A stretch of DNA of 64,000 nucleotides. Origin: Tenacibaculum skagerrakense. Its GTDB lineage: Bacteria > Bacteroidota > Bacteroidia > Flavobacteriales > Flavobacteriaceae. The notes beneath the pieces are model-generated. The model saw nothing but the letters and a program-made list of their open reading frames with translations, had not been told where the DNA came from and searched no databases. This document shows positions 54,588 through 63,693 of the stretch, one piece after another. The position numbers were made by a program, and so were the translations under genes. The DNA lies in contig NZ_SLXM01000002.1 of NCBI RefSeq assembly GCF_004345825.1, positions 248,001 through 312,000 on the forward strand, in the 5' to 3' direction. How positions within the stretch are numbered: position 1 is the stretch's first letter; each line of letters opens with the position of its first letter.

Positions 54588-56471
54588 ATGAGTAAATATT
54601 ATATTTTTGACTTCGATAGTACGCTTACAAAAGTAGAAGCGTTAGATGTACTGGCCGAAATAACGCTAGCAAACAATCCAAAAAAAGATGAAATTATTGA
54701 AGAGATTATCAAAATAACCAATTTAGGAATAGATGGTGAGATCTCTTTTACACAGTCTTTAGAACGTAGGATTAAATTATTGAATGCAAAACGATCCGAC
54801 CTAGATTTGTTAATTGAAGAATTAAAAAAGCGTGTTTCTTCATCTATTGAAAGAAATAAAGAATTCTTCGAAGCTTATTCTGATCAGATTTATGTGATTT
54901 CAGCAGGCTTTAAAGAGTTTATTGTTCCTATAGTAGCTGAATATAATATTTCAGCGGATAGAGTTTTTGCCAATACATTTGAGTTTAGTAAGAATGGAGA
55001 TATTATTGGATTTGATAGAGATAATATTCTATCTGTTCATAATGGAAAAATTGAATGCTTGAAAAATTTAAATTTGAATGGCGAAATTCAAATGATTGGA
55101 GATGGTTACAGCGATTATGTAACCAAAGAAGCTGGTGTTGCTGATAAATTTTTTGCGTATACAGAGAATGTTCAACGCGAAAAAACAATTCAAAACGCCG
55201 ATTATATTACACCGAATTTAGACGAATTTTTATTTATAAACGATTTGCCAAGAAATATATCTTATCCAAAAAACCGTATCAAAATGTTATTACTTGAAAA
55301 TATACATATTGATGCGTATGAGAAATTTTCAACTGATGGATTTACAGTAGAAACTGTTTCAAGGAGTTTATCAGAAGAAGAATTAATAGAAAAGCTTCAA
55401 GATGTTCATGTTTTAGGAATACGTTCTAAAACACAAGTAACACAAAAAGTAATTGAAAATGCACCAAGACTATTAGCTGTTGGAGCTTTTTGTATTGGAA
55501 CAAAACAAATCAACTTAGAGGCTTGTAAGGAAAACGGAATTGTTGTTTTTAATGCTCCATATAGTAATACACGTTCTGTTGTAGAATTAGCTATAGGTGA
55601 GATTATTATGTTAATGCGTAGTGTTTTTCAGCGTAGTTCCGAGATCCATAATGGAGAATGGAATAAAACTGCACAAGGTTCAAGAGAAGTTCGTGGTAAG
55701 AAACTAGGTATTGTTGGTTATGGTAATATTGGAAAACAATTATCTGTTTTAGCGGAAGCTTTAGGTATGGATGTGTATTATTATGATGTTGAAGACAAGT
55801 TAGCTTTAGGAAATGCTACAAAAATGAACTCACTTTCAGATTTATTATCAATTGCTGATGTAGTTACGTTGCATGTCGATGATAATGCATTGAATAAGAA
55901 TTATATAGGAGAGAAAGAGATTTCTCAAATGAAAGATGGTGCACATTTAGTGAATTTATCTCGTGGTTTTGTGGTAGATATTTCAGCATTAACAGCGGCA
56001 TTAAAGTCAGGAAAATTAGCTGGTGCAGCTGTTGATGTATATCCTGAAGAACCAAGTAAGAATGGAGAATTTTACACTGAGTTAAAAGGATTGCCTAATG
56101 TAATTTTAACACCTCATGTTGGTGGTAGTACAGAAGAAGCGCAACGAGATATTGCAGATTTTGTACCGAGTAAAATAATGGGGTATATAAACTCGGGTAA
56201 TACAGTAGATGCTGTGAATTTTCCAAATATTAGATTACCAAAGCAACAAAATGCACATCGTTTTTTACATATTCATAAAAATGTTTCAGGTGTAATGGCA
56301 AACATTAATAAAGTGGTTGCAGAATATGGTTTAAACATTGTTGGGCAATATTTATCTACTGATGATAAAGTAGGTTATGTAATTACGGATGTTGATAAAG
56401 ATTATAATCAAGAAGTAATTCAGGAACTAAAAAATATAAAAGGCACTATTCGTTTTAGAGTATTGTATTAA
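54588..56471 (+). CDS. serA: fused phosphoserine phosphatase-phosphoglycerate dehydrogenase
   Basis: 627 residues. Residues about 1-220 form a HAD phosphatase of the SerB type: DFDSTLTKVEALDVLAE (Asp8, Asp10), VISAGFKEF and MIGDGYSDYVTKEAG. From about 230 the chain is a D-3-phosphoglycerate dehydrogenase: substrate region RSKTQVTQ, Rossmann GIVGYGNIGKQL, NLSRGFVVD, PHVGGSTEEAQ, and a C-terminal ACT domain (KNVSGVMANINKVVAEYGLNI). It therefore joins the first and last steps of serine synthesis. Complete by motif; a strong terminator follows. Confidence 0.9.
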   Translation: MSKYYIFDFDSTLTKVEALDVLAEITLANNPKKDEIIEEIIKITNLGIDGEISFTQSLERRIKLLNAKRSDLDLLIEELKKRVSSSIERNKEFFEAYSDQIYVISAGFKEFIVPIVAEYNISADRVFANTFEFSKNGDIIGFDRDNILSVHNGKIECLKNLNLNGEIQMIGDGYSDYVTKEAGVADKFFAYTENVQREKTIQNADYITPNLDEFLFINDLPRNISYPKNRIKMLLLENIHIDAYEKFSTDGFTVETVSRSLSEEELIEKLQDVHVLGIRSKTQVTQKVIENAPRLLAVGAFCIGTKQINLEACKENGIVVFNAPYSNTRSVVELAIGEIIMLMRSVFQRSSEIHNGEWNKTAQGSREVRGKKLGIVGYGNIGKQLSVLAEALGMDVYYYDVEDKLALGNATKMNSLSDLLSIADVVTLHVDDNALNKNYIGEKEISQMKDGAHLVNLSRGFVVDISALTAALKSGKLAGAAVDVYPEEPSKNGEFYTELKGLPNVILTPHVGGSTEEAQRDIADFVPSKIMGYINSGNTVDAVNFPNIRLPKQQNAHRFLHIHKNVSGVMANINKVVAEYGLNIVGQYLSTDDKVGYVITDVDKDYNQEVIQELKNIKGTIRFRVLY

Positions 56472-56497
56472 AAAAATATTCATAGTTAAAATTAAAA

Positions 56498-56530
56498 AAC
56501 CTTGTTGAAAATTTTCAACAAGGTTTTTTT
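56498..56530. terminator. bidirectional terminator after serA
   Basis: Perfect 12-bp arms AACCTTGTTGAA / TTCAACAAGGTT with AATT loop, flanked by A and T tracts on both sides, so it serves the convergent lipoprotein gene too. Confidence 0.88.
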
Positions 56531-56567
56531 CATCTATAAAATATAAAAAAGTTTGGTTAGCGATTTT

Positions 56568-57941
56568 TTATTTTAAAGTATCAATATTACTTTGAATCGA
56601 CCAAGCAAAATCAAGCATTAATCTTTTTTGGAAAATTGAGTCTTTATAACTTAAATAAGTATCTCCAACATAAGGAGGCGAAGACACATTTGAATTTACA
56701 CTTACAGCTGTATTTACAGCAGCCGACATGTGACAACTCATACAGTTAGACATGGTTCCTAAATTGGTTTCAATTTTAGCGCCATTACTGTATACATAAC
56801 TAGTCTTGGCATCAAAAACATCATTTCCAAATCCAGACTCTAAATAAGGGTTAAATCCTATAACTAATTCTCCTTCATTTTTACCACCTACATAAGGTTG
56901 AGCAGGAATAACCATAGAATAAGCAATATCCATAGCATAGTGTCTTGCTTGATTAGATAACCCAATACCGCTTCTAGCAGAGGCAATATCATCAGAACTT
57001 GGAATAGAAGGAGTATCTGGAGTTGCAGACCACCAGAAAGTTTGCCATACCCAACGCTTAATCTCCTTTGTTCCAACATGCATTCCAACTAATAAAGCAA
57101 TATCACCTTCTTTAGCTTGTTTAGTTGGGTCAGTTATATTGTTTGAAGAGTTATACGAATCAGCTAAGCTCTTATCAATTGAAAAATGTATAAAGTCATT
57201 TAAGTAAAATGTATTTTCAGCAGTAACATTATTACATTCATAATCTAAGCGACCATTTGGATTTGATTTAGTAGACGCATTAGTATCTACATGAATACAA
57301 GATTTCCATTCCTTTTCAGGATAACCTTTGTCTTTATATTCTGGACCATGCCAAGCAGCCATTGTGTAAATTCCTTCAGAACTTACACTGTTTTGAGTAA
57401 TTACTTTATAAACTGGTTTAATAGTAATAGCGTCATGTGGAAACTCAGGAATTTGACTATATTCACCTGTTTGCATCGCTTTTAAAGTCGATAAATAAAA
57501 TATTTTATTGTCAACTGCATATTTTTCAGCAGAAGGATTATAAGCAACAACTTCAACGATATCAGTATCGTCAAAATCCGTTTGCTTTAACTTTGCATGC
57601 CCAAACTGATTTGGCTTATTAAATCGTAATCCCATAAATTCATTTTTAGTAGGATTATTCATTTTATCCAAAATTTGTTGTGGGCTAGCCCATGTTTGAT
57701 AAGTTAATTTTCCTCCTTCCACAGAAGAAGTTAAATGTTTCCAAACATACCAGCTGTGCTTGTACATTGCTTTAAAATTATCGTTAGCAATCCACTTATT
57801 AATTGTAGTAGAGTCAGATGGGTATTGGTAAGTTTCTACTGGAGGAACAACCGATCCATACTGATCATCTTTTTTAGGTTTATTACATGAAGTAACAATC
57901 AAAATACTTGTAAGTACAGCAATGAACTGAATAGTTTTCAT
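56568..57941 (-). CDS. lipoprotein with one CxxCH haem motif
   Basis: 457 residues from the ATG near 57941 (MKTIQFIAVLTSILIVTSC). An earlier in-frame ATG would put 16 residues before the signal. The lipobox is VTSC. A cytochrome-type haem motif CMSCH lies near the C-terminus (NCMSCHMSAAVN), with one possible axial Met. The rest is a globular beta-rich region with no known family to me (DTDIVEVVAYNPSA, HGPEYKDKGYPEKEWKSC). Likely periplasm-facing; function unknown. Confidence 0.7.
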   Translation of the reverse strand: MKTIQFIAVLTSILIVTSCNKPKKDDQYGSVVPPVETYQYPSDSTTINKWIANDNFKAMYKHSWYVWKHLTSSVEGGKLTYQTWASPQQILDKMNNPTKNEFMGLRFNKPNQFGHAKLKQTDFDDTDIVEVVAYNPSAEKYAVDNKIFYLSTLKAMQTGEYSQIPEFPHDAITIKPVYKVITQNSVSSEGIYTMAAWHGPEYKDKGYPEKEWKSCIHVDTNASTKSNPNGRLDYECNNVTAENTFYLNDFIHFSIDKSLADSYNSSNNITDPTKQAKEGDIALLVGMHVGTKEIKRWVWQTFWWSATPDTPSIPSSDDIASARSGIGLSNQARHYAMDIAYSMVIPAQPYVGGKNEGELVIGFNPYLESGFGNDVFDAKTSYVYSNGAKIETNLGTMSNCMSCHMSAAVNTAVSVNSNVSSPPYVGDTYLSYKDSIFQKRLMLDFAWSIQSNIDTLK

Positions 57942-58102
57942 AAAGTTAGTTTTTAATTGGTAGGTTAAAATTAGTTCTAAATTTAACATTTTTTAACTAA
58001 AATAGCCTAAGTGTATTTATAAAAAGTATTAGTGTACAGATTTTGGTAATGAGTGCTCATAATTTACTCCTTAATAACAAATAAGAAGGAAGCTATTTTT
58101 TA

Positions 58103-58110
58103 TATATTTG
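58103..58110 (+). promoter_or_regulatory. -7 element of kynU
   Basis: TATATTTG 18 bases before the kynU ATG. The TTG inside it is in frame with kynU, but it is better explained as promoter. No clear -33 TTG. Confidence 0.45.
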
Positions 58111-58128
58111 AGTCAAAATCAATCTTTG

Positions 58129-59391
58129 ATGAACTACGAAAACTCGTTAGACTACGCGAAACAACTTGATAGAGAAGATTCATTAGCTTATGTACGTGAT
58201 GAATTTCATATTCCAAAAGACAAAAATGGTAAAGACTGGTTGTATTTTACAGGAAATTCACTAGGACTTCAACCTAAACAAACACAACAATATATTCAAC
58301 AAGAGTTAGATGATTGGGCAAAATTTGGTGTAGAAGGTCATTTTGAAGCAAAAAATCCTTGGATGCCATATCATGAGTACCTTACAGATAAAATGGCAAA
58401 AATTGTTGGGGCAAAACCATTAGAAGTAGTGGTGATGAATACGTTGACTACAAACCTACATCTGTTAATGGTTTCGTTTTATCAACCAACAAAAGAGAAG
58501 TATAAAATTGTTATCGAAAGTGATGCTTTTCCATCGGATAGATATGCTGTTCAATCTCAATTAAATTTTCATGGTTTCGATGTCGAAGAAGGTCTAATTG
58601 AATGGAAACCTAGAAAAGGAGAGGAAATATTAAACATTGAAGATTTAGAACAAATCCTTCTAGAACAAGGAGATGAAATAGCTCTATTACTAATAGGTGG
58701 TGTTAATTACTATACAGGTCAGTATTTAGATCTAAAAAAAATAGCTGAACTAGGTCATGCAAAGAGTTGTATTGTCGGAATTGATTTAGCGCACGGAGCA
58801 GGAAATATTCAACCTAATTTACACGAAAGTGGTGTAGATTTTGCAGCTTGGTGTACGTACAAATATTTAAATTCTGGGCCAGGAAGTTTGTCAGGATTAT
58901 TTGTTCATGAGAAGCATGCACACAATAAAGAATTGCCTCGTTTTGCAGGATGGTGGAATCATAATAAAGAAACAAGGTTTAACATGCGACAACCTTTTGA
59001 TGTAATGCCAGGTGCAGAAGGATGGCAATTATCAAATCCACCAATTTTGTCAATGGCTGCAATTCGTTCTTCATTAGATTTATTTGATAAAGTAGGTATG
59101 GACGCTTTACGAGAAAAATCTGAAAAACTAACGGGGTATTTCGAATATTTAATCAATGAAATTGATACCGATAGAATTAAGGTAATTACACCTTCAAACC
59201 CAAAAGAACGAGGATGTCAATTATCCATTCAGGTGAAAAATGCAGATAAAAATTTACATAAAAAACTTACTAAAAATAATATCATAACAGACTGGAGAGA
59301 GCCAGATGTTATTCGTTGTGCTCCAGTTCCTATGTACAATACTTTTGAAGATGTATTTCAAATGGTGGCAATTTTAAAAACATTGTTGTAA
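58129..59391 (+). CDS. kynU: kynureninase
   Basis: About 420 residues from ATG 58129. PLP enzyme cleaving kynurenine or 3-hydroxykynurenine to (hydroxy)anthranilate and alanine. Motifs: FTGNSLGLQPKQT, NTLTTNLHLLMVSFY, FPSDRYAVQSQ, IDLAHGAGNIQ and the PLP-lysine region WCTYKYLNSGPGSLSG. It starts the tryptophan/kynurenine run; kmo follows by one base. Confidence 0.93.
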   Translation: MNYENSLDYAKQLDREDSLAYVRDEFHIPKDKNGKDWLYFTGNSLGLQPKQTQQYIQQELDDWAKFGVEGHFEAKNPWMPYHEYLTDKMAKIVGAKPLEVVVMNTLTTNLHLLMVSFYQPTKEKYKIVIESDAFPSDRYAVQSQLNFHGFDVEEGLIEWKPRKGEEILNIEDLEQILLEQGDEIALLLIGGVNYYTGQYLDLKKIAELGHAKSCIVGIDLAHGAGNIQPNLHESGVDFAAWCTYKYLNSGPGSLSGLFVHEKHAHNKELPRFAGWWNHNKETRFNMRQPFDVMPGAEGWQLSNPPILSMAAIRSSLDLFDKVGMDALREKSEKLTGYFEYLINEIDTDRIKVITPSNPKERGCQLSIQVKNADKNLHKKLTKNNIITDWREPDVIRCAPVPMYNTFEDVFQMVAILKTLL

Positions 59392-59392
59392 A

Positions 59393-60805
59393 ATGAACAA
59401 ACAAGATAAAATACTAATTATTGGTGCGGGATTATGTGGTAGTTTACTAGCATTGCGGTTGGCTCAACATGGTTTTAGAGTAGAATTATATGAAAGTAGA
59501 CCTGATTTAAGAAAGGTTGATATTTCAGCTGGTCGTTCAATTAATTTAGCATTATCTGATCGTGGATTTAAAGCGTTACGCTTAGCTGGCGTTGAGGAAA
59601 AAGCTCGTGAAATTTGTATTCCGATGTATGGAAGATTGATTCATGATATTGAAGGGAATACGTTTAATTCAAATTATTCGGGTAGAGAAGGAGAGTACAT
59701 CAATTCAATTTCTCGTCAAGACTTAAATTCATTATTATTAGATGAAGCCGAAAAGCATGAAAATGTAAACATTCATTTTAATAGTAAATGTCTTTCTATA
59801 GATATTGAAAGCACAATCGCTCATTTTAAAAGTTACGATACAGGAGAAAAATTTTCTGTTGATGCAGATGTGATTTTTGGAGCTGATGGTGCAGGTTCTG
59901 TACTACGTAAAAGTTATTATTTAGAACGTAAATTTCTGTTTAGTTATAGTCAGGATTATTTGACTCATGGTTATAAAGAATTAGAAATTCCTGCGGATAA
60001 GAATGGAAAGCATCAAATTAGTAAAGACCATTTACATATATGGCCAAGAGGAAAGTATATGCTAATTGCCTTGCCAAATTTAGATGGAAGTTTTACAGTT
60101 ACACTATTTTTAAGTTATGAAGAAGGCGAATACAACTTTAATAATTTAACTACAGAAGAAAAAGTAACTGAGTTTTTTGAAAGTCAATTTCCAGATGCAT
60201 TAGCGTTAATTCCAAGTATAAAAGATGAATTTTTTAATAATCCAACAGGAGCTTTAGGAACTGTAAAGTGTTCACCTTGGATGTACCAAAATAAAACATT
60301 ATTAATTGGAGATGCAGCACATGCAATCGTTCCTTTTTATGGACAAGGAATGAATGCTTCTTTTGAAGATGTGGATGTTTTTGATTCAATTTTAAATGAA
60401 GTTGGAGGAGATTGGGATGCTGTGTTTAAAGCTTATCAAGAAAGAAGAAAGAAAGATACTGATGCCATTGCTGATTTAGCTATTGACAACTATTATGAAA
60501 TGAGAGATCATGTAGCGAATCCGCTTTTTAAACAGAAAAGAAAAATAGAGATGGATTTAGAAAAACACTTTCCAAAAGATTATTTTTCTAAGTATTCATT
60601 AGTTACTTTCAATGAAGAAATTGGTTATAATGAAGCTTTAAAAAGAGGAAGAGCACAAGATAAAGCATTGTTAAATCTTATAGCTGATGAAGCTGTTTCT
60701 ACCTCAGAAGATATGTCTATTGATGAATTAAAAATAGTTCTTGGCAAAGTTCAAGAAGAAACAGATGATATTTTAGAAGAAGACAGAGTAGCAGGTTTAA
60801 AATAA
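59393..60805 (+). CDS. kmo: kynurenine 3-monooxygenase
   Basis: 470 residues, FAD enzyme. The dinucleotide motif ILIIGAGLCGSLLALRLAQ opens the chain, then ISAGRSINLALSDRG (substrate side), IFGADGAGSVLRK and the FAD motif LIGDAAHAIVPFYGQGMNASFEDV. The C-terminal helices end in a charged tail. It is directly after kynU (one base), so the two enzymes are co-expressed. Confidence 0.93.
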   Translation: MNKQDKILIIGAGLCGSLLALRLAQHGFRVELYESRPDLRKVDISAGRSINLALSDRGFKALRLAGVEEKAREICIPMYGRLIHDIEGNTFNSNYSGREGEYINSISRQDLNSLLLDEAEKHENVNIHFNSKCLSIDIESTIAHFKSYDTGEKFSVDADVIFGADGAGSVLRKSYYLERKFLFSYSQDYLTHGYKELEIPADKNGKHQISKDHLHIWPRGKYMLIALPNLDGSFTVTLFLSYEEGEYNFNNLTTEEKVTEFFESQFPDALALIPSIKDEFFNNPTGALGTVKCSPWMYQNKTLLIGDAAHAIVPFYGQGMNASFEDVDVFDSILNEVGGDWDAVFKAYQERRKKDTDAIADLAIDNYYEMRDHVANPLFKQKRKIEMDLEKHFPKDYFSKYSLVTFNEEIGYNEALKRGRAQDKALLNLIADEAVSTSEDMSIDELKIVLGKVQEETDDILEEDRVAGLK

Positions 60806-60814
60806 TTAAGAGAA

Positions 60815-60840
60815 TGTCATCTCGAGCGTAGTCGAGAGAT
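60815..60840 (+). repeat. left REP-like palindrome of the GIY-YIG element
   Basis: TGTCATCTCGAGCGTAGTCG.. ending AGAGAT, with core stem CTCGA/TCGAG. It lies 9 bases after the kmo stop and ends 3 bases before the GIY-YIG ATG. It is the inverted partner of 61203-61227. Confidence 0.8.
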
Positions 60841-60843
60841 TTT

Positions 60844-61155
60844 ATGAAAAAGTATTATGTTTATATAATTGAATGCTTTGATAACTTGTTCTATGTTGGA
60901 ATTACAAATAATATATCAAGAAGATTTGAAGAGCATGTAGAGGGGTTAAATAAGAGGTGTTTCACTTACAAAAGAAGGCCTTTGAACTTAGTCTTTAATC
61001 AAGAATTCGATGATGTGATTCAAGCTATTCTTTTTGAGAAGAAGGTTAAAAAATGGAGTTCAAAGAAAAAAAGAGCTTTAATAGAGGGCGATTTTGATTT
61101 AATAAAAGTTTTATCTGAATGCAGAAATGCAACACACTATAAATATAAACCATAA
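60844..61155 (+). CDS. GIY-YIG nuclease-domain protein
   Basis: 103 residues. The GIY-YIG core is complete: YYVYIIECFDNLFYVGITNNISRRFEEHVEGLNKRCFTYKRRP (Tyr, Tyr, Gly, Arg, His) and a later Glu in ILFEKKVKKW. Single-domain proteins of this type are common in Bacteroidota. It is bracketed by the two inverted palindromes at 60815 and 61203, which suggests a mobile or domesticated unit placed inside the kynurenine run. Confidence 0.9.
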   Translation: MKKYYVYIIECFDNLFYVGITNNISRRFEEHVEGLNKRCFTYKRRPLNLVFNQEFDDVIQAILFEKKVKKWSSKKKRALIEGDFDLIKVLSECRNATHYKYKP

Positions 61156-61202
61156 TAAGTAGATGTAACTTTAGTGAAGTGGAGGGAGAGTATTTAAATA
61201 TG

Positions 61203-61227
61203 GATCTCGACTGCGCTCGATCTGACA
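61203..61227 (-). repeat. right REP-like palindrome of the GIY-YIG element
   Basis: On the minus strand it reads TGTCAGATCGAGCGCAGTCG.. and matches the left copy at most positions (core TCGAGCGYAGTCGAGA). The two copies face each other across the gene. Confidence 0.8.
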
Positions 61228-61231
61228 AATA

Positions 61232-61759
61232 ATGAAAACATATATCGTATTATTAAGAGGTGTTAATGTTTCTGGTAAGAATAAATTACCAATGGAAGAG
61301 TTGAGGAACTTGTTAAATGAATTAAATTTTTCGAATGTATCAACCTATATTCAAAGTGGAAATATCATTTTACAATCAGAAGCAACAAAAGAAACAATAG
61401 TAGATGCAATTCGTAATGCGATAAAGTTGAAATTTGGTTATGAGGTGCCTGTTATAATTCGTACCCCTCAAGAATGGAAAAGAGCTATTGATAACTATCC
61501 GTTTTCAATAGAAAATGAAAAAATAGTAGCTTTTTGCTTTTTAGACACGGCTGTTTCCATAACTGAAATTGAAATAAAAGGGATTAATGAAGATCAATAT
61601 AAGATAAATGATGATGTTGTGTATTTGTTTTGTCCTTCAGGTTTCGGAAGAACGAAACTAACAAACAATAGTATAGAGAAGAAATTAAATGTTGCTGCAA
61701 CTACACGTAATTTAAAAACTACTTTAAAGTTGTGGGAGCTTTCAAAAGAAATTAACTAA
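61232..61759 (+). CDS. DUF1697 protein
   Basis: 175 residues. The opening [26 protein letters not shown] and [11 protein letters not shown] are the DUF1697 hallmarks; [14 protein letters not shown] residues near the C-terminus complete it. Function unknown. It lies between the GIY-YIG unit and the RidA gene, co-directional with the kynurenine genes. Confidence 0.9.
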   Translation: MKTYIVLLRGVNVSGKNKLPMEELRNLLNELNFSNVSTYIQSGNIILQSEATKETIVDAIRNAIKLKFGYEVPVIIRTPQEWKRAIDNYPFSIENEKIVAFCFLDTAVSITEIEIKGINEDQYKINDDVVYLFCPSGFGRTKLTNNSIEKKLNVAATTRNLKTTLKLWELSKEIN

Positions 61760-61760
61760 A

Positions 61761-62180
61761 ATGGAAAAAAAAGTTACACCAAGAGGTGCCTATCCTCATG
61801 TAAAAGTTGTAGGTGATTTTATTTTTGTTTCAGGTACAAGTTCAAGAAAACCAGATAATACAATTGCTGGAGTGGAGTTAATTGATGAAATGAATACAAA
61901 AAAATTAGATATCGAAGTACAAACAAGAGAGGTGCTTAAAAATATCGACCGTAATTTACAAACTGTAGGTGCTAGTTTAAAAGATGTAGTAGATGTCACT
62001 ACCTTTCTAGTAAACATGAATGATTTTGCTGGATACAACAAAGCTTACGGTGAATTTTTTGATAAAGAAACTGGACCGACAAGAACAACTGTTGCAGTTC
62101 ATCAATTACCACATCCCGATTTAGTTGTAGAGATTAAGGTTACGGCTTATAAGAAACAAGAATCGAGAAATAAGATTTAA
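61761..62180 (+). CDS. RidA-family protein, probable 2-aminomuconate deaminase
   Basis: 139 residues, trimeric YjgF/RidA fold. [25 protein letters not shown] and [21 protein letters not shown] with [25 protein letters not shown] contain the conserved Arg and Glu. Next to a kynurenine run and an aldehyde dehydrogenase, the 2-aminomuconate deaminase role is favoured over general RidA enamine deaminase, but sequence alone does not prove it. Confidence 0.8.
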   Translation: MEKKVTPRGAYPHVKVVGDFIFVSGTSSRKPDNTIAGVELIDEMNTKKLDIEVQTREVLKNIDRNLQTVGASLKDVVDVTTFLVNMNDFAGYNKAYGEFFDKETGPTRTTVAVHQLPHPDLVVEIKVTAYKKQESRNKI

Positions 62181-62236
62181 GATAAAAGATAATAATGTCT
62201 CGATTCTTTTTTCATCATTCTCACATCTATAATGAA

Positions 62237-63676
62237 ATGAACATTAAAAACTACATAAACGGCGAATTTGTAAATCCAGTTAAAAATCAATGGATTGATA
62301 ATTATAACCCATCTATTGGAGAAGTTTACGGACAAATACCAAATTCAACTGAGGAAGATATTGAACTGGCTTATGAAGCAGCAAATAAAGCTTTCTCCTC
62401 TTGGTCTAAAACAACTTTAGATGAAAGAAGTTCAATTTTATCAAAAATAGCACAACTCATTAAAGATAAATTAGATTTCTTAGCTGAAGCTGAGTCAAAA
62501 GACAATGGAAAACCACTAAGTTTAGCAAAAGCAGTTGATATACCAAGAGCTTCATCTAATTTTCAGTTTTTTGCTAATGCTATTACTCAATTTGCATCAG
62601 AAGCTCATGAAAGTGTGGGCTTAGATGCAGTAAACTTAACCTTACGTCAACCAATCGGTGTTGTAGGTTGTATTTCACCTTGGAATTTACCACTATATCT
62701 TTTTACATGGAAAATTGCACCAGCCATAGCTGCTGGAAATTGTGTAGTTGCAAAACCTAGTGAAATTACACCAATGACTTCATACTTACTTGGAGAAATT
62801 TGTAATGAAGCGGGTTTACCAAAAGGAGTCCTAAATATTGTGCATGGTTTAGGAAATTCAGCTGGACAAGCTATTGTTGCTCATCCAAAAATTAAGGCAA
62901 TTTCATTTACTGGAGGAACTTCCACAGGCGCTCATATTGCTAGAACTGCAGCTCCAATGTTTAAAAAGTTGTCGTTAGAACTAGGAGGGAAAAACCCTAA
63001 TATAATCTTTGCAGATTGTGATTACAATAATATGTTGGAAACTACTGTGAAGTCATCTTTTGCAAATCAAGGACAAATTTGTTTATGTGGAAGTAGGATT
63101 TTCATAGAAGAAACTATTTATGAAAAATTCAAACAAGATTTTATAAAAAAAGTAAGCCAATTAAAAGTTGGCATTCCTTTTGATTCAGAGACAAATATTG
63201 GAGCATTAGTATCTAAACCTCATTTAGAAAAAGTAAAGTCTTATATAGCTATAGCTGAAGAAGAAAAAGGAAAAATTCTATTTGGAGGAAAAGAAGTTAA
63301 AGTCGATAACGCAGAAAATGGGTATTATTTACAGCCAACAATTATTGAAGTGGAGGATAATCAATGTAGATTAAATCAGGAAGAAATATTTGGTCCGATA
63401 GTAACAATTATGCCTTTTAAAACTGAAGAGGAAGCATTAACTTTGGCGAATGATGTTTCATATGGATTATCAGCTACAGTTTGGACTAATAATCTTAAAA
63501 GAACAATGAAGGTGAGTCAACAGCTACAAGCAGGTATTGTATGGATAAATACTTGGTTAATGCGTGATTTAAGAACTCCATTCGGAGGTGTTAAAAATAG
63601 TGGAGTTGGTAGAGAAGGAGGATTTGAAGCGTTAAGATTCTTTACCGAACCCAAAAATATATGTATCAAATATTAA
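62237..63676 (+). CDS. aldehyde dehydrogenase, probable 2-aminomuconic semialdehyde dehydrogenase
   Basis: About 479 residues from ATG 62237 (a start at 62195 would add residues with no family counterpart). Motifs: PWNLPLYLFTWKIAPAIAAGN, FTGGTSTGAHIA, LELGGKNP (catalytic Glu) and GQICLCGSR (catalytic Cys), EEIFGPIVTIMPF. Neighbouring kynU, kmo and RidA support a role in the tryptophan-to-aminomuconate branch. Confidence 0.85.
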   Translation: MNIKNYINGEFVNPVKNQWIDNYNPSIGEVYGQIPNSTEEDIELAYEAANKAFSSWSKTTLDERSSILSKIAQLIKDKLDFLAEAESKDNGKPLSLAKAVDIPRASSNFQFFANAITQFASEAHESVGLDAVNLTLRQPIGVVGCISPWNLPLYLFTWKIAPAIAAGNCVVAKPSEITPMTSYLLGEICNEAGLPKGVLNIVHGLGNSAGQAIVAHPKIKAISFTGGTSTGAHIARTAAPMFKKLSLELGGKNPNIIFADCDYNNMLETTVKSSFANQGQICLCGSRIFIEETIYEKFKQDFIKKVSQLKVGIPFDSETNIGALVSKPHLEKVKSYIAIAEEEKGKILFGGKEVKVDNAENGYYLQPTIIEVEDNQCRLNQEEIFGPIVTIMPFKTEEEALTLANDVSYGLSATVWTNNLKRTMKVSQQLQAGIVWINTWLMRDLRTPFGGVKNSGVGREGGFEALRFFTEPKNICIKY

Positions 63677-63693
63677 TTTTATTAAAGTTTACC

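Noticed and set aside
58108..58128. TTG 58108 as kynU start
   Set aside because: The TTG is the end of a TATATTTG promoter element, and ATG 58129 gives the usual N-terminus.
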